NCBI GenBank assembly: GCA_037444685.1
Contig: JBBILX010000007.1
Location: 124,001 to 188,000, forward strand
DNA from: UBA964 sp037444685
GTDB taxonomy: Bacteria; Pseudomonadota; Gammaproteobacteria; Steroidobacterales; Steroidobacteraceae
Reading direction: 5' to 3'
DNA length: 64,000 bases
Shown: piece by piece, positions 17,948-26,360 of the stretch
Layout: each line of letters begins with the position of its first letter
Numbering within the stretch: position 1 is the stretch's first letter
Made by a program: the position numbers and the translations under genes
The notes under the pieces: generated by a model
What the model saw: the letters and a program-made list of their open reading frames with translations, nothing else
Told to the model about the DNA's origin: nothing
Database searches by the model: none

Positions 17948-18370
17948 ATGGCGCAAGACAACATCGGGTTGAGTGGCTTCGGACTGCGGTTCGCGACCGC
18001 GCTCGCGCTCGTGCTGCTGACCTTCAACCCGTCCGGCTGGTCCTACTTCCACTGGACCGCGGCCGCGCTGCCTGCCCTGACGCCGCCGATGGCGCTCGCC
18101 GGCATCACGCTGCTGATCGCATGGATCGTGTTCCTGCGGGCGACGATGCGCTCGCTAGGCGTCGGCGGCGTGCTGCTCGCGCTGGCGTTCTTCGGTGTGT
18201 TGATCTGGGTCGCCGTCTGGTATGGCTGGCTGTCGATGCAGGACACGCGCGCAATCGTCTGGATCGCGCTCGTCATCGTCGCGGCGATCCTTTCGATGGG
18301 TCTTTCGTGGTCGCACATCCGACGACGCTTGTCCGGTCAGGCGGACGTCGACCAGGTCGACGAGCGCTGA
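17948..18370 (+). CDS. small four-helix membrane protein (DUF6524-like)
   Basis: The 140-residue protein has four hydrophobic segments, at about residues 11-27, 44-64, 72-93 and 100-120, and a short charged cytoplasmic tail. The TFNPSGWSYFHW stretch between helices 1 and 2 looks like the hallmark of DUF6524 proteins, which I assign from memory and only tentatively. Its function is unknown. The CMD-family gene follows 20 bases later, so the two may be in one operon. Confidence 0.75.
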   Translation: MAQDNIGLSGFGLRFATALALVLLTFNPSGWSYFHWTAAALPALTPPMALAGITLLIAWIVFLRATMRSLGVGGVLLALAFFGVLIWVAVWYGWLSMQDTRAIVWIALVIVAAILSMGLSWSHIRRRLSGQADVDQVDER

Positions 18371-18390
18371 GAGGCGCCGGGGAGTCTTCG

Positions 18391-18984
18391 ATGTCGCGCC
18401 GCTATCCTTCGCAACCGAGGCACCTGACCGCGCTGCGTCTGCCAATCCCGCCGCGCCGCCGGCTCGATCCGGACATGCGCAAGTACTTCGACGTCTGCGA
18501 CGAGAAGATCGGTTTCCTGCCGAACGTGCTCGCGGCCTACAGCTTCGATCAGGTCAAGCTGCGCGCCTTCATCGGTATGTACAACGACCTCATGCTCGGC
18601 GACTCTGCACTCAGCAAGCTCGAGCGCGAGATGATCGCGGTGGTGGTCTCGGCCGCCAACCGCTGCTACTACTGCCTGACCGCGCACGGGCAGGCCGTGC
18701 GCGAGATGTCGGGCGATCCGGCGCTCGGTGAACTGCTGGTGATGAACTACCGCGTCGCGAGGCTGCCGAGGCGGCAGCGGGCCATGCTCGATTTCGCCCA
18801 CAAGCTGACGGTTAATCCGGCCGAGGTCGGCGCCGCCGATCGCGCGAAGCTGCGGCGCGCCGGCTTCAACGACCGGGCGATCTGGGACATCTGCGCCGTC
18901 ACTGGCTTCTTCAACATGACGAACCGCCTCGCGACGGCGACCGACATGATGCCGAACGAGGAGTATCACGCTCGATCGCGCTGA
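18391..18984 (+). CDS. carboxymuconolactone decarboxylase/AhpD-like peroxidase-related protein
   Basis: The 197-residue protein has the AhpD-like helical fold, with the redox/proton-relay motif SAANRCYYCLTAHG (C-x-x-C followed by His), the active-site arrangement of peroxidase-related CMD enzymes. The N-terminal part (IGFLPNVLAAYSFDQVKLRAF) and the later DICAVTGFFNMTNRLATATDM segment are typical of the uncharacterised peroxidase-related subgroup. The ATG at 18391 is preceded by a GGGGAG ribosome-binding site. The likely role is reduction of organic peroxides; the electron donor is not visible. Confidence 0.88.
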   Translation: MSRRYPSQPRHLTALRLPIPPRRRLDPDMRKYFDVCDEKIGFLPNVLAAYSFDQVKLRAFIGMYNDLMLGDSALSKLEREMIAVVVSAANRCYYCLTAHGQAVREMSGDPALGELLVMNYRVARLPRRQRAMLDFAHKLTVNPAEVGAADRAKLRRAGFNDRAIWDICAVTGFFNMTNRLATATDMMPNEEYHARSR

Positions 18985-19341
18985 GCCGTGGTGACTTGAC
19001 GTTATCCCGTCCGCACGCTGTCGAGGCGATTTACAGCGATGCTCGCCTGCGCAAGTCCCTGTTGCGTCAGCGGTTACGCCAGCCGAAGCGCCGAATCGCG
19101 TTTGCGCGGCCGGGCATCCGTGTCGATCGGCTTGACACGACCATCGTTCAGGCGACCATCTGACTTAATCAGAGCAGCGCTGCAGGTCACTGAATTGTCG
19201 AGACTTCGTCGCGATTCGCGTGCCCGCGTGCAGCCTTATGTCAGAAGCGCCCGCCGGACAGGGTGGTTGGCACGCACGTTGCTCCGGAGCAGCCACAACA
19301 ACAAGAAGCGAACACTCCTCCACAAACAAGCAAGCGACCAT

Positions 19342-19368
19342 GGCCCCGTGCGAGCGGGGCCGTTTTCT
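19342..19368 (+). terminator. Rho-independent terminator, plus strand
   Basis: A stem GGCCCCG (19342-19348) / CGGGGCC (19355-19361) is followed by GTTTTCTT. No plus-strand gene ends nearby. Confidence 0.7.
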
Positions 19369-19386
19369 TCGCGCCGCACAGCAGCG

Positions 19387-19415
19387 AAAAACAAGGCGGC
19401 CGCAGGGCCGCCTTG
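19387..19415 (-). terminator. Rho-independent terminator of the nrdJ operon
   Basis: On the minus strand a 10-bp stem CAAGGCGGCC/GGCCGCCTTG (19406-19415 and 19392-19401) is followed by TTTTT. It lies about 90 bases after the stop of nrdJb. Confidence 0.85.
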
Positions 19416-19505
19416 GAAGGTCGCGCCAGTCCCGTCAGGGCAGGACGCCGGGCGGGGAGCCCGGCAGGCGCGAAACTGGCTGGCGCCGTCGCTATCCGGC
19501 TCCGC

Positions 19506-20219
19506 TCACCCGCACTTGCTGTCGCCGCAGTTCAGGCAGGTCATGCAGCCGTCCATCATCACCACGGCGGCCGTGTTGCACTTGGTGCACAACTGCGCGC
19601 CCTCGGGGAAATGCGACTTCGCGAACGCGTCGGTCTGCTTCTGACGGGCCTCGAACTCGGCGCGCTTCTCCTCGACGAGCCTGCGTTGATGCTCATCGAG
19701 ACCGGTCTTGCGGATCAGGCCTATGGTCTGCAGGTGCTTCTCGATCACGTGACCCAGCTCGGCGATGATCGACGGCATGAACTTGCCACCGGGCTGCCAG
19801 TAGCCACCGCGCGGATCGAACACTGCCTTGAGTTCCTCGACGAGAAAGGTGACGTCTCCGCCCTTGCGGAAGACCGCGGAAATGATTCGCGTCAGCGCAA
19901 CGATCCACTGGTAGTGGTCGAGATTCTTCGAGTTGATGAAGATCTCGAACGGCCGCCGCTGCTCGTGCTCGCTGCCCTCGTTGAGGATGATGTCGTTGAT
20001 GGTCACGTACATCGCGTGATCCGACACCGGCGTCTTGATCTTGTAGGTCGAGCCGACCAGCACCTCGGGGCGCTGCACCTCTTCGGTGAGACGGACGACC
20101 TTGCCCCTGGTGTCGAGCGGTTTGCTCTCCTGCGGCCTGGCCTCGGCAGCGACAGCCTGCTCGCCGGGCTTCTGGACACGGAACTTGGCGATCCTGCGGT
20201 CTATCTTGATGGCGGCCAT
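19506..20219 (-). CDS. nrdJb: class II ribonucleotide reductase, NrdJb subunit (TSCPD domain)
   Basis: The 237-residue protein corresponds to the C-terminal part of single-chain class II ribonucleotide reductases. The TSCPD-type domain covers about 60-150 (YVTINDIILNEGSEHEQRRPFE, WIVALTRIISAVFRKGGDV). The Cys-rich tail CTKCNTAAVVMMDGCMTCLNC carries the CxxC pairs that accept electrons and may bind zinc. The ATG at 20219 opens the family-like MAAIKIDRRIAKFRV. It begins 17 bases after nrdJa and is cotranscribed with it. Split NrdJa/NrdJb enzymes are known from Pseudomonas and some other proteobacteria. Confidence 0.9.
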   Translation of the reverse strand: MAAIKIDRRIAKFRVQKPGEQAVAAEARPQESKPLDTRGKVVRLTEEVQRPEVLVGSTYKIKTPVSDHAMYVTINDIILNEGSEHEQRRPFEIFINSKNLDHYQWIVALTRIISAVFRKGGDVTFLVEELKAVFDPRGGYWQPGGKFMPSIIAELGHVIEKHLQTIGLIRKTGLDEHQRRLVEEKRAEFEARQKQTDAFAKSHFPEGAQLCTKCNTAAVVMMDGCMTCLNCGDSKCG

Positions 20220-20236
20220 GTGCGACGCTCCCGCGC

Positions 20237-22384
20237 TCAGAACTTGCCGTAATAGCCCTCTTTGAGGGCGTCGAACAGATTGGCGGCGGTGTGGATCTCG
20301 CCGTCGTACTCGATCTCCTCGTCGCCCTTGCACGTCACCTCGGTGCCGTCCTCGAGCGTGAACACATAGGTCGTGTTCTTGAGGTCCTCCTCCTTGACGA
20401 GCACGCCCTGGAAGGCCTCCGGGTTGAAGCGGAAGGTCGTGCAGCCCTTGAGACCCTTCTCATGGGCGTACAGGTAGATGTCCTTGAACGCCTCGTACTT
20501 GAAGTCGGTCGGCACATTCGCCGTCTTCGAGATCGACGAGTCGATCCACTTCTGCGCCGCCGCCTGGATGTCGACGTGCTCGATCGGCGTGATGTCGTCG
20601 GCCGTCGTGAAGTAGTCCGGCAGCTGCTCGGCCGGATTCGTCGAGTTGGGCATCGCCCGCGGATTGACCAGCTCGCGATAGGCAAGCAGCTCGAACGAGA
20701 AGACATCCACCTTCTCCTTCGTCTTACGGCCCTCGCGGATCACGTTGCGGAAGTAGTGGTGCGCGAACGAGGGCTCGATGCCATTGCTGGCATTGTTGGC
20801 GAGCGAGAGGGAAATGGTTCCGGTCGGCGCAATCGACGTGTGGTGCGTGAAGCGCGCGCCGACCTCGGCGAGCTGGTCGACGAGCTGCGGAGCGACTTCG
20901 GCGATTCGTTGCATGTAACGGCTGTAGCGCGCGTGCAGCAGGCGGCCCGGGATCTTCGCCCCGACCTTCCAGCCATCGCGCACCATCTCGGGACGCTTGC
21001 GCAGCATCTCCCCGGTGACCGTGAACTCCTCGTTCATGATTGGCGCCGGACCTTTCTCGCGAGCGAGCTCCAGAGCGGCTTCCCAGCCGGCCACCGCCAT
21101 CTCGCGGGACACGTCCTCGGTGAAGCGGATCGATTCCGGCGAACCGTACTTCATCCCGAGCAGCGTCATGGTGCTGCCAAGGCCCAGAAAACCCATACCG
21201 TGACGGCGCTTACGCGCGATCTCGTGGCGCTGGGCCGGAAGCGGCAGGCCGTTGATCTCGACGACGTTGTCGAGCATGCGCGTGAAGACCTTGACGACTT
21301 CGCGGTATTCGGCCCAGTCGAACTCCGCGAACTCGGTGAAGGCGTTGCGTACGAATCGCGTCAGGTTCACCGAACCGAGCAGGCAGGATCCATAAGGCGG
21401 CAGCGGCTGCTCGCCGCAGGGATTGGTGGCGCGGATGTTCTCGCACCACCAGTTGTTGTTCAGCTCGTTGACGCGGTCGATCAGGATGAACCCCGGCTCG
21501 GCGAAATCGTAGGTCGAGGACATGATCACGTCCCAGACGCGCCGCGCCTTGATCGTCTTGTAGACCTTGCAGGCCACCAGCCCCTCGCCGTTCGTGACGT
21601 AGCCGTCCGTGATCGGCCACTCGCGCCAGATGAACTGCGCGGGGTCGTCGAGCCGCATCGTCTCGGCGTCGTACTCCTTCTCGGTGATGGGGAACGCGAG
21701 CTTCCAGTCGGCGTCGGCGCGCACGGCCCGCATGAACTCGTCCGTGATCAGCAGCGAGAGATTGAACTGTCGCAGACGGCCGTTCTCACGCTTGGAGCGG
21801 ATGAACTCCATGACGTCCGGATGACCGACATCGAAGGTGCCCATTTGGGCGCCGCGGCGACCGCCGGCCGAGGACACCGTGAAGCACATCTTGTCGTAGA
21901 TGTCCATGAAGGACAGCGGGCCCGAGGTGTAGGCGCCGGCGCCGGACACGTAGGCGCCACGCGGCCGCAGCGTCGAGAACTCGTAGCCGATGCCGCAGCC
22001 AGCCTTCAGCGTCAGGCCCGCCTCGTGGACCTTGCCGAGGATGTCGTCCATCGAGTCGCGGATCGTGCCGGAGACCGTGCAGTTGATCGTCGACGTGGCC
22101 GGCTTGTGCTCCTGCGCACCGGCATTCGAGGTCACGCGGCCGGCCGGGATCGCGCCATGGCGCATCGCCCAGAGGAAGCGCTCGTACCAGTGTTCGCGGA
22201 CGTCTTCTCTCTCGACATCGGCGAGTGCGCGGGCGACACGCTTGTACGTGTCATCCATGGTTCTGTCGATCGGCTGACCCGCCTTGGAGACGAGCCGGTA
22301 CTTCTTGTCCCAGATGTCCAGCGAGGCATCCTGGAACGGAATCGAGCCGACGTCTTTGCTCTCGAGTTTGACCACGCTGTTCAT
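20237..22384 (-). CDS. nrdJa: adenosylcobalamin-dependent ribonucleotide reductase, NrdJa catalytic subunit
   Basis: This is the 715-residue catalytic subunit of a class II ribonucleotide reductase, which makes deoxynucleotides with a cobalamin-derived radical and needs no oxygen. Visible motifs are STINCTVSG (first redox Cys), GAGLTLKAGCGIGYEFS-type substrate loop (KAGCGIGYEF), NPCGEQPLPPYGSC (radical Cys and active-site Glu), and PTGTISLSLANNASNGIEPSF. The ATG at 22384 is chosen because the next upstream in-frame start (22561) adds low-complexity residues. The C-terminal redox tail is absent and supplied by NrdJb. Two NrdR-box-like palindromes lie upstream. No cobalamin riboswitch was recognised. 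Confidence 0.95.
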   Translation of the reverse strand: MNSVVKLESKDVGSIPFQDASLDIWDKKYRLVSKAGQPIDRTMDDTYKRVARALADVEREDVREHWYERFLWAMRHGAIPAGRVTSNAGAQEHKPATSTINCTVSGTIRDSMDDILGKVHEAGLTLKAGCGIGYEFSTLRPRGAYVSGAGAYTSGPLSFMDIYDKMCFTVSSAGGRRGAQMGTFDVGHPDVMEFIRSKRENGRLRQFNLSLLITDEFMRAVRADADWKLAFPITEKEYDAETMRLDDPAQFIWREWPITDGYVTNGEGLVACKVYKTIKARRVWDVIMSSTYDFAEPGFILIDRVNELNNNWWCENIRATNPCGEQPLPPYGSCLLGSVNLTRFVRNAFTEFAEFDWAEYREVVKVFTRMLDNVVEINGLPLPAQRHEIARKRRHGMGFLGLGSTMTLLGMKYGSPESIRFTEDVSREMAVAGWEAALELAREKGPAPIMNEEFTVTGEMLRKRPEMVRDGWKVGAKIPGRLLHARYSRYMQRIAEVAPQLVDQLAEVGARFTHHTSIAPTGTISLSLANNASNGIEPSFAHHYFRNVIREGRKTKEKVDVFSFELLAYRELVNPRAMPNSTNPAEQLPDYFTTADDITPIEHVDIQAAAQKWIDSSISKTANVPTDFKYEAFKDIYLYAHEKGLKGCTTFRFNPEAFQGVLVKEEDLKNTTYVFTLEDGTEVTCKGDEEIEYDGEIHTAANLFDALKEGYYGKF

Positions 22385-22574
22385 GCGACCTGCGGCTCCC
22401 CAATGTCTGAACGTCTCTGACCGCCCCAAAGAAAAACACGCCGTGCCCTTCCCGACGAAGGCACCGCCGCTTCCCGCGTGCGATTCGGCCTGTTTGCGGC
22501 CGCTGTCAGACGACCGCCTCTGGATCCCTTCCGACACCCCTCCCGTTTCGTGCTGCGTCACGAACTGTGGCGCG

Positions 22575-22590
22575 ACACAAGATCTTGTGT
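22575..22590. promoter_or_regulatory. NrdR-box-like palindrome 1
   Basis: The 16-base perfect palindrome ACACAAGATCTTGTGT fits the general pattern of NrdR boxes (acaC-x-A-x-AT-x-TwGtgt). It lies 191 bases upstream of the nrdJa ATG. NrdR represses ribonucleotide reductase genes. Confidence 0.6.
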
Positions 22591-22753
22591 CGGACGCTTC
22601 AAGCCTAAAGAACCCTGATGAGCAGCGTCAAGCGCACGTAGCCTCGCAAAAGCAGTCTATTTTTTCTTTTAATTTCATAGCGCTACGAAAAACCCTCGGG
22701 CGCCGTCATCATTCCTTCATGGTGAAAAATAGGCCGTCAGCCGCGCTGACGGA

Positions 22754-22769
22754 CCCCAAGATCTTGTGT
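22754..22769. promoter_or_regulatory. NrdR-box-like palindrome 2
   Basis: CCCCAAGATCTTGTGT repeats 14 of 16 bases of the first palindrome, 179 bases further from nrdJa. NrdR usually binds two boxes about 31 bases apart, so this wide spacing is unusual. Confidence 0.5.
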
Positions 22770-22939
22770 ACGGACTTAAGTCACATCCGGCACACAGTTT
22801 GCTAACAGCCGCGCCGGACGGACGCCCGCCGCGGCACTCCGTCGCTCGAGCGCGGTCGAAGCGCCGCGCGGTGCGCGATGACGCCCATCCGTACAATGCC
22901 CCGCGAGTGCCGCTCCAGACCCCGCACCGAGACTTCGCC

Positions 22940-24355
22940 ATGACCCGAATCGCCGCTCCTGCCCTGCTGGCGCTGACCGCCTGCCTGCTGACCCGACCAC
23001 TGCCAGCCCAGACCGCGTCGCCTGCCGAGTCCTCCGTCCCGAACCCGGGAGTCCCAGCCGCCACCACACCCTCCGTACCATCGCTCGCGCCGATGATCCG
23101 GCGCGTCTCGCCGGCGGTCGTCAACATCGCTACCCGCGGCACGATCCGCGAGCGCACGCCGCGCAATCCGCTGCTCGAGGACCCGTTCTTTCGCCGCTTC
23201 TTCGACGTGCCGCCGGACGGCGGGCAGCGTGAGCGACCGTTCCAGAGCGCCGGCTCGGGCGTGATCATCGATGCGCGCGCCGGGCACATCATCACCAACG
23301 CGCACGTGGTCGAGAACGCCAGCGAGATCACCGTGACCTTGCAGGACGGGCGTGACCTGAAGGCCGAGATCGTCGGCGCCGATGCGCCCTCGGACATCGC
23401 CGTGCTCAAGGTGCAGCCCGACCGGCTCACCGAGATCGCGCTGGGCGACTCGGACCGCCTCGAGGTCGGCGACTTCGTCGTGGCGATCGGCAATCCGTTC
23501 GGCCTTCAGCACACGGTAACGTCGGGGATCGTCAGCGCACTCGGTCGCTCCGGCATCAGCCGCGATGGCTTCGAGGACTTCATCCAGACCGACGCGTCGA
23601 TCAATCCCGGTAACTCGGGCGGAGCGCTGGTGAACCTGCGCGGCGAGCTCATCGGCATCAACAGCGCCATCCTCTCGCGCAGCGGCGGCAACATCGGCAT
23701 CGGCTTTGCGATCCCCTCGAACCTCGCGCGCAGCGTGCTCGAGCAACTCATTCGCTACGGCTCGGTCAAGCGCGGCGTGCTCGGCGTGAACATCGCGCCC
23801 GTGACGCCCGACGTCGCGCAGGCCTTGGGCCTCAGCGCGGCGACCGGCGCGCTGGTGACCCAGGTCGTGGAGAAGTCGGCGGCGGAGAAGGCGGGCATTC
23901 GCGCCGGCGACGTGATTACTGCCGTGAACGGCCGCACTGTCAAGTCCCACACCGAGCTGCGCAACGCGATCGGACTGCTGCGCGTCGGCGAGCGCGTCGA
24001 GATCGCGCTGCTGCGCGACGGCCGGCCGCAGCGCGTCGCGGCGCTGATCGAGTCGCCGCCGGAGGAAGCCGCGACGCCGACGACAGCGGACGGCGCGCCG
24101 GCCAAACCCCTGCACCCCGGACTCGCGGGCGCTTTGCTCGCCGATGCGCCGAACGGCGCAGGGGCAATCGTGCGCAGCGTCGCCCAGGGCAGTGCCGCAT
24201 TCGCCGCCGGTCTGCGCGCTAACGACGTGATCGTGGGCGCGAATCGCGCGCGCGTGACCAACCTCGCGCAGCTGCGCGAGGCGGCCAAGGACGCAAGCTC
24301 GCTCGTGCTGAACGTCCGTCGCGGCGACCGCAACCTCGTGATCCTGCTGCGCTGA
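22940..24355 (+). CDS. periplasmic Do/DegP-family serine protease (HtrA)
   Basis: The 471-residue product is an HtrA-family trypsin-like protease-chaperone of the periplasm. A signal peptide (about residues 1-24) precedes the protease domain, with catalytic His 122 (NAHVVENA), Asp 152 (PSDIAVLKV) and Ser 226 (NPGNSGGAL). Two PDZ domains follow (about 275-365 and 385-470), the second starting after a Pro/Thr linker. The ATG at 22940 matches a signal-peptide start; the reading frame extends upstream only into the regulatory region. Its length lies between DegQ and DegP, so I do not choose a symbol. It presumably degrades misfolded envelope proteins. Confidence 0.93.
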   Translation: MTRIAAPALLALTACLLTRPLPAQTASPAESSVPNPGVPAATTPSVPSLAPMIRRVSPAVVNIATRGTIRERTPRNPLLEDPFFRRFFDVPPDGGQRERPFQSAGSGVIIDARAGHIITNAHVVENASEITVTLQDGRDLKAEIVGADAPSDIAVLKVQPDRLTEIALGDSDRLEVGDFVVAIGNPFGLQHTVTSGIVSALGRSGISRDGFEDFIQTDASINPGNSGGALVNLRGELIGINSAILSRSGGNIGIGFAIPSNLARSVLEQLIRYGSVKRGVLGVNIAPVTPDVAQALGLSAATGALVTQVVEKSAAEKAGIRAGDVITAVNGRTVKSHTELRNAIGLLRVGERVEIALLRDGRPQRVAALIESPPEEAATPTTADGAPAKPLHPGLAGALLADAPNGAGAIVRSVAQGSAAFAAGLRANDVIVGANRARVTNLAQLREAAKDASSLVLNVRRGDRNLVILLR

Positions 24356-24364
24356 GGAGCGAAG

Positions 24365-25345
24365 ATGGCCAGGATCGTCGTCCTCGGCGGCTCGGGCTTC
24401 GTCGGCACAGCGCTCGTCGCCCGTCTCGTCGAACTTGGCCACCGGGTGCGCGTGCTGACCCGTCGCGCCGAGCGGGCGCGTCATCTCCGCGTGCTGCCGC
24501 TCGTCGAGATCGCCGATTGCAACGTGCACGATCCGCTCGCGCTGCGCGCGGCCTTCGCGGGCGCCGACGTGGCGATCAATCTCGCGGGCATCCTCAACGA
24601 GAGTGGCCGCTCGGGGCGCGGCTTCGCCGCGGCGCACGCGGAGTTGACGCGCAAGGTCGTCGAGGCGGCCAGCGCCCGGGGCGTATCCCGTCTGCTGCAG
24701 ATGAGTTCTCTCGGCGCCGACGCCGAGGCTGGCCCGAGTCACTACCTGCGCTCGAAAGGCGTCGCCGAACGCCATGTGCGCTCCGCACCCGCGTCGCTCG
24801 ACTGGACGATCTTCCGTCCGTCGGTGATCTTTGGCCCGGGCGATTCGCTGCTGAACCGCTTCGCCGCGCTGCTGCGTCTGACGCACGGCCTCATGCCGCT
24901 GGCCCGCGCCGGTACGCGCTTTGCGCCCGTCTACGTCGGCGACGTCGTCGAAGCCTTCGTCCGCTGCCTGCCCGGTGCCAGCCATGGGGCGGCCTGCCGC
25001 GGCCAGACCTATGAGCTCTGCGGACCCGAGATGCTGACCCTCGCCGAGCTCGTGCGCTACACGGCGATGGTAATCGGCGTGCGGGCTCACATCATCGCGC
25101 TTCCGGATCCGGTAGCGCGCCTGCAGGGCCTCGTCATGGACTTCATTCCGGGCAAGCCGTTCTCGACCGACAACTACCTGTCGCTAACGCAGGACAGCGT
25201 GTGTCGGGAGAACGGCATGGAGCGACTCGGCATCCGCCCGGCCTCCCTGGCTGCGATCGTCCCGGGCTACCTCGGCGTCGGCTCGCAAAGCCGCGCGCGC
25301 CGTGCCGACGCCGGCTCCCTCGCGAGCTCGCGGACCCGCGCGTAG
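24365..25345 (+). CDS. NAD(P)-binding epimerase-like protein (complex I NDUFA9 subfamily)
   Basis: The 326-residue protein has an N-terminal Rossmann fold with GGSGFVGTALV (glycine motif at about residues 8-14), the INLAGILNESG segment, and LQMSSLGADAEAGPSHYLRSKG with the serine and the tyrosine-lysine pair spaced as in extended SDR enzymes. This pattern fits the atypical SDR subgroup related to NDUFA9. It begins 9 bases after the protease gene, so the two may be cotranscribed. Its last 79 bases overlap the convergent lipoprotein peptidase gene. The substrate is unknown. Confidence 0.85.
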   Translation: MARIVVLGGSGFVGTALVARLVELGHRVRVLTRRAERARHLRVLPLVEIADCNVHDPLALRAAFAGADVAINLAGILNESGRSGRGFAAAHAELTRKVVEAASARGVSRLLQMSSLGADAEAGPSHYLRSKGVAERHVRSAPASLDWTIFRPSVIFGPGDSLLNRFAALLRLTHGLMPLARAGTRFAPVYVGDVVEAFVRCLPGASHGAACRGQTYELCGPEMLTLAELVRYTAMVIGVRAHIIALPDPVARLQGLVMDFIPGKPFSTDNYLSLTQDSVCRENGMERLGIRPASLAAIVPGYLGVGSQSRARRADAGSLASSRTRA

Positions 25346-26358
25346 AACCGGTGCAGCTCACCACCAACGGCGGCGAGCTCGCGCTCGAAGCCGGCCACGC
25401 ACTGCCAGTAGCTCGCCACGGAGGCGAGATGCGCATTGTTGAGCCCTAGCTCGAGCCAGCGCGAGAATCCGGCCCGCCCCCCCGCCTCGGCCTCAAGCGC
25501 GCGCAGCTCGGCGGCGAGTTCTGCGAGCCTAGCCTGCTTGGCGACGCGCATCGCGACCGCATCGAGCGGGCGCGCATACAGCGAGGCGAGGTCGCGCCGC
25601 GCGCCCTCGACTGCCGCAACGAACCGTCGCTGGCGCCGCTCGCGTTCCTGCCGCGCCGGCGACTGCCATTCACCGCGGTGCGCGAGCCAGCGCTGGAGAC
25701 CGGTCCGCTCCACGGTGACGGCGAAGGCCTCGTTGAAGGCGGTGTCGTCCTGCACGTAGACGACCTGATGGGCGAGCTCGTGGAACAGCGTCGCGACGGC
25801 GTCGTCGACGCCGAGTCGAAGCATCGGACTGACGACTGGGTCGGCGAAGCGGCCGAGCGTCGAGTAGGCGGGGACGCCGCCGACGGTCACGTCGTCGCCG
25901 CGCCGGGCGAGGCGCGCCGCGTAGCGACGTGCCGCGCGCTCGCTGAAGTAGCCGCGATACGCAACGCAGCCGGCCACCGGGAAGCACCAGCGATGCGGCG
26001 TGACCGAAAACTCCGGCGTGGCGACCACGGTCCAGACGACGAACGGCCGCTCGAGATCGACGAAGCTGCGGTAGCTGTCGTTGTCGGGTAGGGCGAGCTC
26101 ACGCACCGCGAACTCACGCGCTTCGCGCAACCGTTCGAGCGTCTGCCGACGCGTGAGCGCGACCTCGCCGCTCGACTGGCCAGCCTGCTCGATCGCGCGC
26201 TCGAGCGGCACACGCCGCGACATCAGCTCTGCCTGCCCGCGTGCCGCCTGCAGCAGGTAGGGCGCACCGCAGCCGGACAGCGAGCCGAGGACCAGCGCGA
26301 TCAGCAGCAGCCGCGCCGCCGCGGCTCGCCTCGCGCAGAGCGCGCGCTTACCATGCAT
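25267..26358 (-). CDS. putative aminopeptidase, lipoprotein (PF10023-like)
   Basis: The 363-residue product has a lipoprotein signal with lipobox LSGC near residue 30, then the putative-aminopeptidase pattern: YLLQAARGQAELM, YRGYFSERAARRYAARL, and a zinc-protease motif FHELAHQVVYVQDDTAFNEAFA with HExxH and a downstream Glu. A long charged helical C-terminal half follows. This matches the uncharacterised family named putative aminopeptidase (PF10023); no activity is demonstrated. The ATG lies 2 bases from the start codon of divergent cca. Confidence 0.85.
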   Translation of the reverse strand: MHGKRALCARRAAAARLLLIALVLGSLSGCGAPYLLQAARGQAELMSRRVPLERAIEQAGQSSGEVALTRRQTLERLREAREFAVRELALPDNDSYRSFVDLERPFVVWTVVATPEFSVTPHRWCFPVAGCVAYRGYFSERAARRYAARLARRGDDVTVGGVPAYSTLGRFADPVVSPMLRLGVDDAVATLFHELAHQVVYVQDDTAFNEAFAVTVERTGLQRWLAHRGEWQSPARQERERRQRRFVAAVEGARRDLASLYARPLDAVAMRVAKQARLAELAAELRALEAEAGGRAGFSRWLELGLNNAHLASVASYWQCVAGFERELAAVGGELHRFYARVRELAREPASARRARLCEPTPR

Positions 26359-26360
26359 TC

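Larger units (their letters stand above)
18985..19505 (+). other. gene-free stretch with two terminators, possible small RNA
   Basis: No convincing protein gene was found in these 521 bases. The right half holds one plus-strand terminator (19342-19368) and one minus-strand terminator (19387-19415). A purine- and AC-rich, unstructured-looking stretch (about 19285-19340, rich in CAACAACAAGAAG) lies just before the plus-strand terminator, more than 350 bases after the nearest plus-strand gene. It may be the tail of the upstream transcript or a separate small RNA. Confidence 0.35.
22385..22939. other. divergent regulatory region between nrdJa and the Do protease gene
   Basis: This 555-base gene-free region includes an AT-rich patch (about 22658-22690), unusual for this GC-rich DNA, flanked by two near-identical palindromes (22575-22590 and 22754-22769). 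It probably holds the promoters of both nrdJ and the protease gene. Confidence 0.6.

Noticed and set aside
19132..19169. TTGACA element as a small-RNA promoter
   Set aside because: No acceptable -10 element at 16-18 bases.
22385..22575. Cobalamin riboswitch upstream of nrdJ
   Set aside because: I found no B12-box-like sequence or the expected long structured leader.
22725..22752. Hairpin CCGTCAG/CTGACGG followed by T-run on the minus strand
   Set aside because: Weak stem, and spacing to the T-run is poor; there is no upstream minus-strand gene needing a terminator. It may be an attenuator, but this is unsupported.
22802..25090. Long open frame on the minus strand across the protease and epimerase genes
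   Set aside because: Low-complexity Arg/Ala/His composition with no motifs; a shadow of two well-supported plus-strand genes.
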